Assembly: GCF_017573545.1 (NCBI RefSeq)
Contig: NZ_JAGEOK010000025.1
Span: 105,538 to 169,537, forward strand
Length of the DNA: 64,000 nucleotides
Origin: Actinomadura nitritigenes
GTDB taxonomy: Bacteria > Actinomycetota > Actinomycetes > Streptosporangiales > Streptosporangiaceae
Direction: 5' to 3'
Shown: positions 61,440-64,000 of the stretch, one piece after another
How positions within the stretch are numbered: position 1 is the stretch's first letter
Layout of the letters: each line of letters begins with the position of its first letter
Position numbers and translations under genes: made by a program
The notes under the pieces: generated by a model
The model's database searches: none
Seen by the model: the letters and a program-made list of their open reading frames with translations, nothing else
What the model was told of the DNA's origin: nothing

Positions 61440-62252
61440 GTGCGGAGCAAGAACTACGGAGACGACGTGCTCGCCGGCGACTGGCGCCGCCCCCGCAAGG
61501 GGCGGATCCCGGAGGTCCCGGCCGAGCCGGGCCTGGTCGCCGAGGACCCCGACAGCGGTTTCTGCGGCGCCGTCGTCGGCTGCGACAAGTTCGGCGTCAC
61601 GCTGGAGGACCGCTTCGGCAAGCGCCGGGTGTTCCCCCTCACCAAGGCCGGCTTCCTGATCGACGGCAAGCCGGTCACCCTCGTCCGGCCCGCCCCGGGA
61701 CCCGCCGCCCCGGCCCGCTCGGCGTCCGGGTCCATCGCGGTCCAGGGGCTGCGCGCCCGGGTCGCCAAGGAGAGCCGCATCTACGTGGAAGGCGTCCACG
61801 ACGCCGAGCTGGTCGAGAAGATCTGGGGGCACGACCTGCGCGTCGAAGGCGTCGTCGTCGAGTACCTCGAGGGCGTGGACGACCTGCCCGCGATCGTCGA
61901 GGAGTTCGCCCCGGACGAGGGCCGCCGCCTCGGCGTGCTGGTCGACCACCTCGTGGAGGGCTCCAAGGAGAGCCGGATCGCCGCGCAGGTGTCGTCCCCG
62001 CACGTCCTCGTCACCGGCCACCCCTTCATCGACATCTGGGAAGCCGTCAAACCCGCCGCCGTCGGCATCCCCGCATGGCCCCGCATCCCCCGCGGCGTCC
62101 CATGGAAGGAGGGCGTCCTCGCCGCCCTCGGCTGGGACGACGACGTCCGCGCCGGCTGGAAGCGCATCCTCGGCTCCGTCACCACCTACACCGACCTCGA
62201 ACCGGCCCTCCTCGGCCGCGTCGAGGAACTCATCGACTTCGTGTGCGGCTAG
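61440..62252 (+). CDS. DUF3097 family protein
   Basis: The 270-residue actinobacterial protein begins RSKNYGDDVLAGDWRRPRKG. IYVEGVHDAELVEKIWGHDLR followed by GVLVDHLVEGSKESRIA resembles the acidic motifs of a TOPRIM-like fold, suggesting nucleic-acid processing; this is an inference. DUF3097 is usually beside hrcA, as here. GTG 61440 is eight bases after TAGTGT, a possible -10. The stop is followed at once by a hairpin repeat (copy C). Confidence 0.82.
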   Translation: MRSKNYGDDVLAGDWRRPRKGRIPEVPAEPGLVAEDPDSGFCGAVVGCDKFGVTLEDRFGKRRVFPLTKAGFLIDGKPVTLVRPAPGPAAPARSASGSIAVQGLRARVAKESRIYVEGVHDAELVEKIWGHDLRVEGVVVEYLEGVDDLPAIVEEFAPDEGRRLGVLVDHLVEGSKESRIAAQVSSPHVLVTGHPFIDIWEAVKPAAVGIPAWPRIPRGVPWKEGVLAALGWDDDVRAGWKRILGSVTTYTDLEPALLGRVEELIDFVCG

Positions 62253-62258
62253 TGTTTT

Positions 62259-62420
62259 CCCAGGGGGGCGACCCCCTGGAACCCCCGTCACGGTCGTGAG
62301 GCCGTTTCCCCGCTCCGCTAGAGCTCCGCGTGAAACGGCCTCACGACCGGCGGGCATGCCCGCTGCGCTCGCCGGCGCTCGCTCCGCGTGCCTGCCCGTG
62401 AGGTGGCTGAGGTCCAACCT
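62259..62420 (+). repeat. Intergenic hairpin repeat, copy C (after DUF3097)
   Basis: From the stop codon: hairpin CCAGGGGG-loop-CCCCCTGG (62260-62279), GGAACCCCCGT, a perfect 17-bp stem (62292-62308 with 62332-62348) around a GAGCTCCGC-containing loop, then CGGGCATGCCCGCTGCGC and TGCCTGCCCGTG. The order matches copy A, but four stem positions differ and all four are compensated. Confidence 0.85.
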
Positions 62421-62553
62421 GCCGGGCTGGCGTTCAACCTGCCGGGCTGGGCTTCAATCCACCCGGGCGGGGTTCAACCTGCCGGGGCTGGGGTTCAACC
62501 TGCCAGGGCTGGGGTTGAACCTGCCGGGGCGGGTTGAACCTGCCGGGGCTGGG
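62411..62553. repeat. 20-21 bp tandem repeats
   Basis: About seven degenerate copies of a 20-21 bp unit (type GGTTCAACCTGCCGGGGCTGG) follow copy C and reach toward the end of hemW. Some copies carry GGTTGAACC. No gene lies in this 368-base gap. Confidence 0.85.
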
Positions 62554-62620
62554 GTTTGGATCGCGCGGGGTCTGACCGTGGACTGGGGATCGAGGTTCTG
62601 GTCGCGGCGGGCCGGTCAGG

Positions 62621-63829
62621 TCAGGTCAGGTCGCGGGTCACGGCGTCGGCCAGGAGGCGGCCCCGGCGGGTGAGGACGGCGCGGCCGCGCTCGTACGGGC
62701 CCGGGTCGATCAGGCCGTCGGCGACGGCGCGGCGGACGGCGGCGGCGTCGAGGAGATCGGCGGGGCAGCCGTCCGCGAGGCGGAGCTCCAGCATGATCCG
62801 CTCGATGCGGCGGTCGTCGGCGGCGAGGACCTCGCGCGCGTACGCGGGCGTCGTGCCCTCGGCGAGGCGGGCGGCGTACGCGGCGGGGTGCTTGACGTTC
62901 CACCAGCGGGTGCCGCCGACGTGGCTGTGGGCGCCGGGGCCGACGCCCCACCAGTCCGCGCCCGTCCAGTACAGGAGGTTGTGGCGGCAGGCGGCCTCCG
63001 GGGACGAGGCCCAGTTCGAGATCTCGTACCAGTGCAGGCCGTGCGCACCGAGAAGATCGTCGGCGATCAGGTAGCGGTCGGCCATGGCGTCGTCGTCGGG
63101 GGCGGTGAGCTCCCCGCGCCGCACCTGCGCCGCCAGGCGGGTGCCCTCCTCGACGATGAGCGCGTACGCGGACACGTGGTCGGGCTCGCAGGCGAGAGCG
63201 GCCTCCAGGGACGCGCGCCAGTCATCGTCGGTCTCGCCCGGCGTGCCGTAGATGAGGTCGAGGTTGATGTGCTCGAAGCCCGCCTTGCGCGTCCACTCGA
63301 CGACCTGGGGGACGCGGCCGGGCGTGTGGGTCCGCTCCAGGACGGCCAGGACGTGCTCGCGCGCGCTCTGCATGCCGTAGGAGACGCGCGTGAAACCGAC
63401 TTCGCGGAGCTTCGCCACGTAGGCCTCGTCCACCGACTCGGGGTTGGCCTCGGTGGTGACCTCGGCGCCCGATGCGAGGCCGAACTCGGCGTCGATGGCC
63501 GCCAGGACGCGTCCCAGATCGTCGGGCGCGAGGAGGGTCGGTGTGCCGCCGCCCACGAAGACCGTCTGGACGGGGAGGTCCGCGTCGCCGAGCACCCTGC
63601 GGGCCATGCGGACCTCGGCGACGGCGGTGTCGGCGTAGGAGTCGCGGCTCGCGCCCGGCCCGAGCTCGGTGGCCGTGTAGGTGTTGAAGTCGCAGTAGCC
63701 GCACCGGGTCACGCAGAAGGGCACGTGCACATAGAACGCGAACGGCCGCGTGCCCAGGCCCTCCAGCGCGCTGCCGGGCAGCGCGCCGTCGGCGGGTACG
63801 GGATCACCGTCGGGCAGCGTAGAGGGCAC
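62621..63829 (-). CDS. hemW: Radical SAM coproporphyrinogen III oxidase-like / haem chaperone HemW
   Basis: The 402-residue radical-SAM protein has the 4Fe-4S motif CVTRCGYCDFN near residue 40 preceded by AFYVHVPF, GGGTPTLL for SAM binding, and a C-terminal HemW-type region (GADWWGVGPGAHSHVGGTRWWN). HemW inserts haem into target proteins rather than oxidising coproporphyrinogen. GTG 63829 is favoured because CAGACT lies six bases upstream; no Shine-Dalgarno is present. The stop codon sits within a TCAGG triplicate. Confidence 0.92.
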   Translation of the reverse strand: MPSTLPDGDPVPADGALPGSALEGLGTRPFAFYVHVPFCVTRCGYCDFNTYTATELGPGASRDSYADTAVAEVRMARRVLGDADLPVQTVFVGGGTPTLLAPDDLGRVLAAIDAEFGLASGAEVTTEANPESVDEAYVAKLREVGFTRVSYGMQSAREHVLAVLERTHTPGRVPQVVEWTRKAGFEHINLDLIYGTPGETDDDWRASLEAALACEPDHVSAYALIVEEGTRLAAQVRRGELTAPDDDAMADRYLIADDLLGAHGLHWYEISNWASSPEAACRHNLLYWTGADWWGVGPGAHSHVGGTRWWNVKHPAAYAARLAEGTTPAYAREVLAADDRRIERIMLELRLADGCPADLLDAAAVRRAVADGLIDPGPYERGRAVLTRRGRLLADAVTRDLT

Positions 63830-63835
63830 CCCTAC

Positions 63836-63841
63836 AGTCTG
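63836..63841 (-). promoter_or_regulatory. -10 hexamer of hemW (leaderless, weak)
   Basis: CAGACT on the minus strand, six bases before GTG 63829. It is a poorer match than the others in this window but has the same spacing. Confidence 0.4.
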
Positions 63842-63931
63842 CCGCCCGCGGCGGGATGGTCCGGCCCGCTAGGTGTTCTGTCTATGGAGGTTGTGAACGC
63901 GGGGACACGGTCGGATGATCTTGGAATGAGG

Positions 63932-63990
63932 GAGGGCCTCCGGGTTCGGTGTGGATTGCGACATCTACGCCGACACCGCAGGAGGCCCTC
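63932..63990 (+). promoter_or_regulatory. Fold-back hairpin sequestering the ribosome binding site
   Basis: GAGGGCCTCC (63932-63941) is the exact complement of GGAGGCCCTC (63981-63990), with inner CGGTGT/ACACCG arms. The 3' arm contains the GGAGG Shine-Dalgarno directly before ATG 63991. In transposons such hairpins block translation from readthrough transcripts. Confidence 0.6.
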
Positions 63991-64000
63991 ATGCCCCACC
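63991..64000 (+). CDS. Start of a probable transposase gene (partial)
   Basis: Only ATG CCC CAC C is in the window (Met-Pro-His). MPH is a common start of IS481-type transposases in actinomycetes, and GGAGG stands six bases upstream. The rest lies outside the window, so identity is inferred from the hairpin and CTAG context. Confidence 0.35.

Larger units (their letters stand above)
63873..64000 (+). mobile_element. Left edge of a probable insertion sequence
   Basis: A CTAG (63869-63872) is followed by GTGTTCTGTC and a 120-base leader that ends in GGAGG and an ATG at 63991. A long inverted repeat hides the ribosome binding site, a feature of insertion-sequence transposase genes. CTAG is the known target of IS481-type elements. 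The element continues beyond the window, so family assignment is tentative. Confidence 0.45.

Noticed and set aside
62411..62553. Replication origin iterons
   Set aside because: There is no replication initiator gene or AT-rich unwinding region; the repeats lie between core chromosomal genes.

Overview
The window is high-GC, gene-dense actinomycete chromosome. The gene order hemW, DUF3097, hrcA-dnaJ-rsmE, HIT, phoH-ybeY-CBS, era, leuA, recO-uppS, zur-znuBC-znuA, glyS, dgt, ppdK resembles the conserved core of Streptomyces-type chromosomes. An F420-type oxidoreductase, three tandem septum-formation paralogues and many leaderless genes fit an Actinomadura/Thermomonosporaceae-like organism. That assignment is an inference from gene content; no rRNA or tRNA is present.

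Layout. 1-6.4 kb: small metabolic genes (histidine phosphatase, F420/LLM oxidoreductase behind a MerR-type promoter, PEP mutase/ICL-like enzyme, GtrA, MFS transporter, FAD/NAD reductase). 6.5-15.6 kb: dgt, a YdcF-like membrane protein, ppdK divergent from a GH15 glucoamylase/trehalase-like enzyme with tandem DasR-like sites between them, and a secreted 5'-nucleotidase. 15.8-22.6 kb: three translationally coupled septum-formation paralogues, a second-type fused SecDF with a small secreted protein upstream, and a secreted cysteine-containing protein. 22.7-29.9 kb: glyS, a secreted DUF1906 protein, tandem-repeat DNA, an ABM monooxygenase, a DUF6703-like membrane protein and the Zur-controlled zinc operon znuA-znuC-znuB-zur. 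30-37.1 kb: a secreted thermolysin-type protease, OsmC, recO-uppS, and a protealysin-like protease whose inhibitor gene (emfourin) is now separated from it by a TnpB-type element. 37.2-46.9 kb: a single-strand locus (lacI, sugar-binding lipoprotein, two permeases, GH13 alpha-glucosidase, secreted GH87-like alpha-1,3-glucanase) that reads as an alpha-1,3-glucan scavenging system. 47-64 kb: leuA with a Leu-rich leader peptide, DDAH, a TerB/zinc-ribbon protein, era, phoH-ybeY-CBS, HIT, a SigE-family sigma factor with a membrane partner, rsmE, dnaJ, hrcA with a CIRCE element, DUF3097, hemW, and the left edge of a probable insertion sequence at the right border.

Regulatory DNA is unusually readable. 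About ten genes start exactly six bases after a -10 hexamer (leaderless transcripts). A Zur box overlaps a near-consensus promoter. leuA has an attenuator. Several perfect 16-17 bp hairpins separate convergent genes. An intergenic repeat family with compensatory stem changes occurs after three genes.

The strongest candidates for something new are (a) the TnpB-like, zinc-finger-less nuclease element, bounded by a 12-bp direct repeat, that sits between a protealysin-like protease and its emfourin inhibitor; (b) the complete alpha-1,3-glucan utilisation locus; and (c) the covarying intergenic hairpin family.
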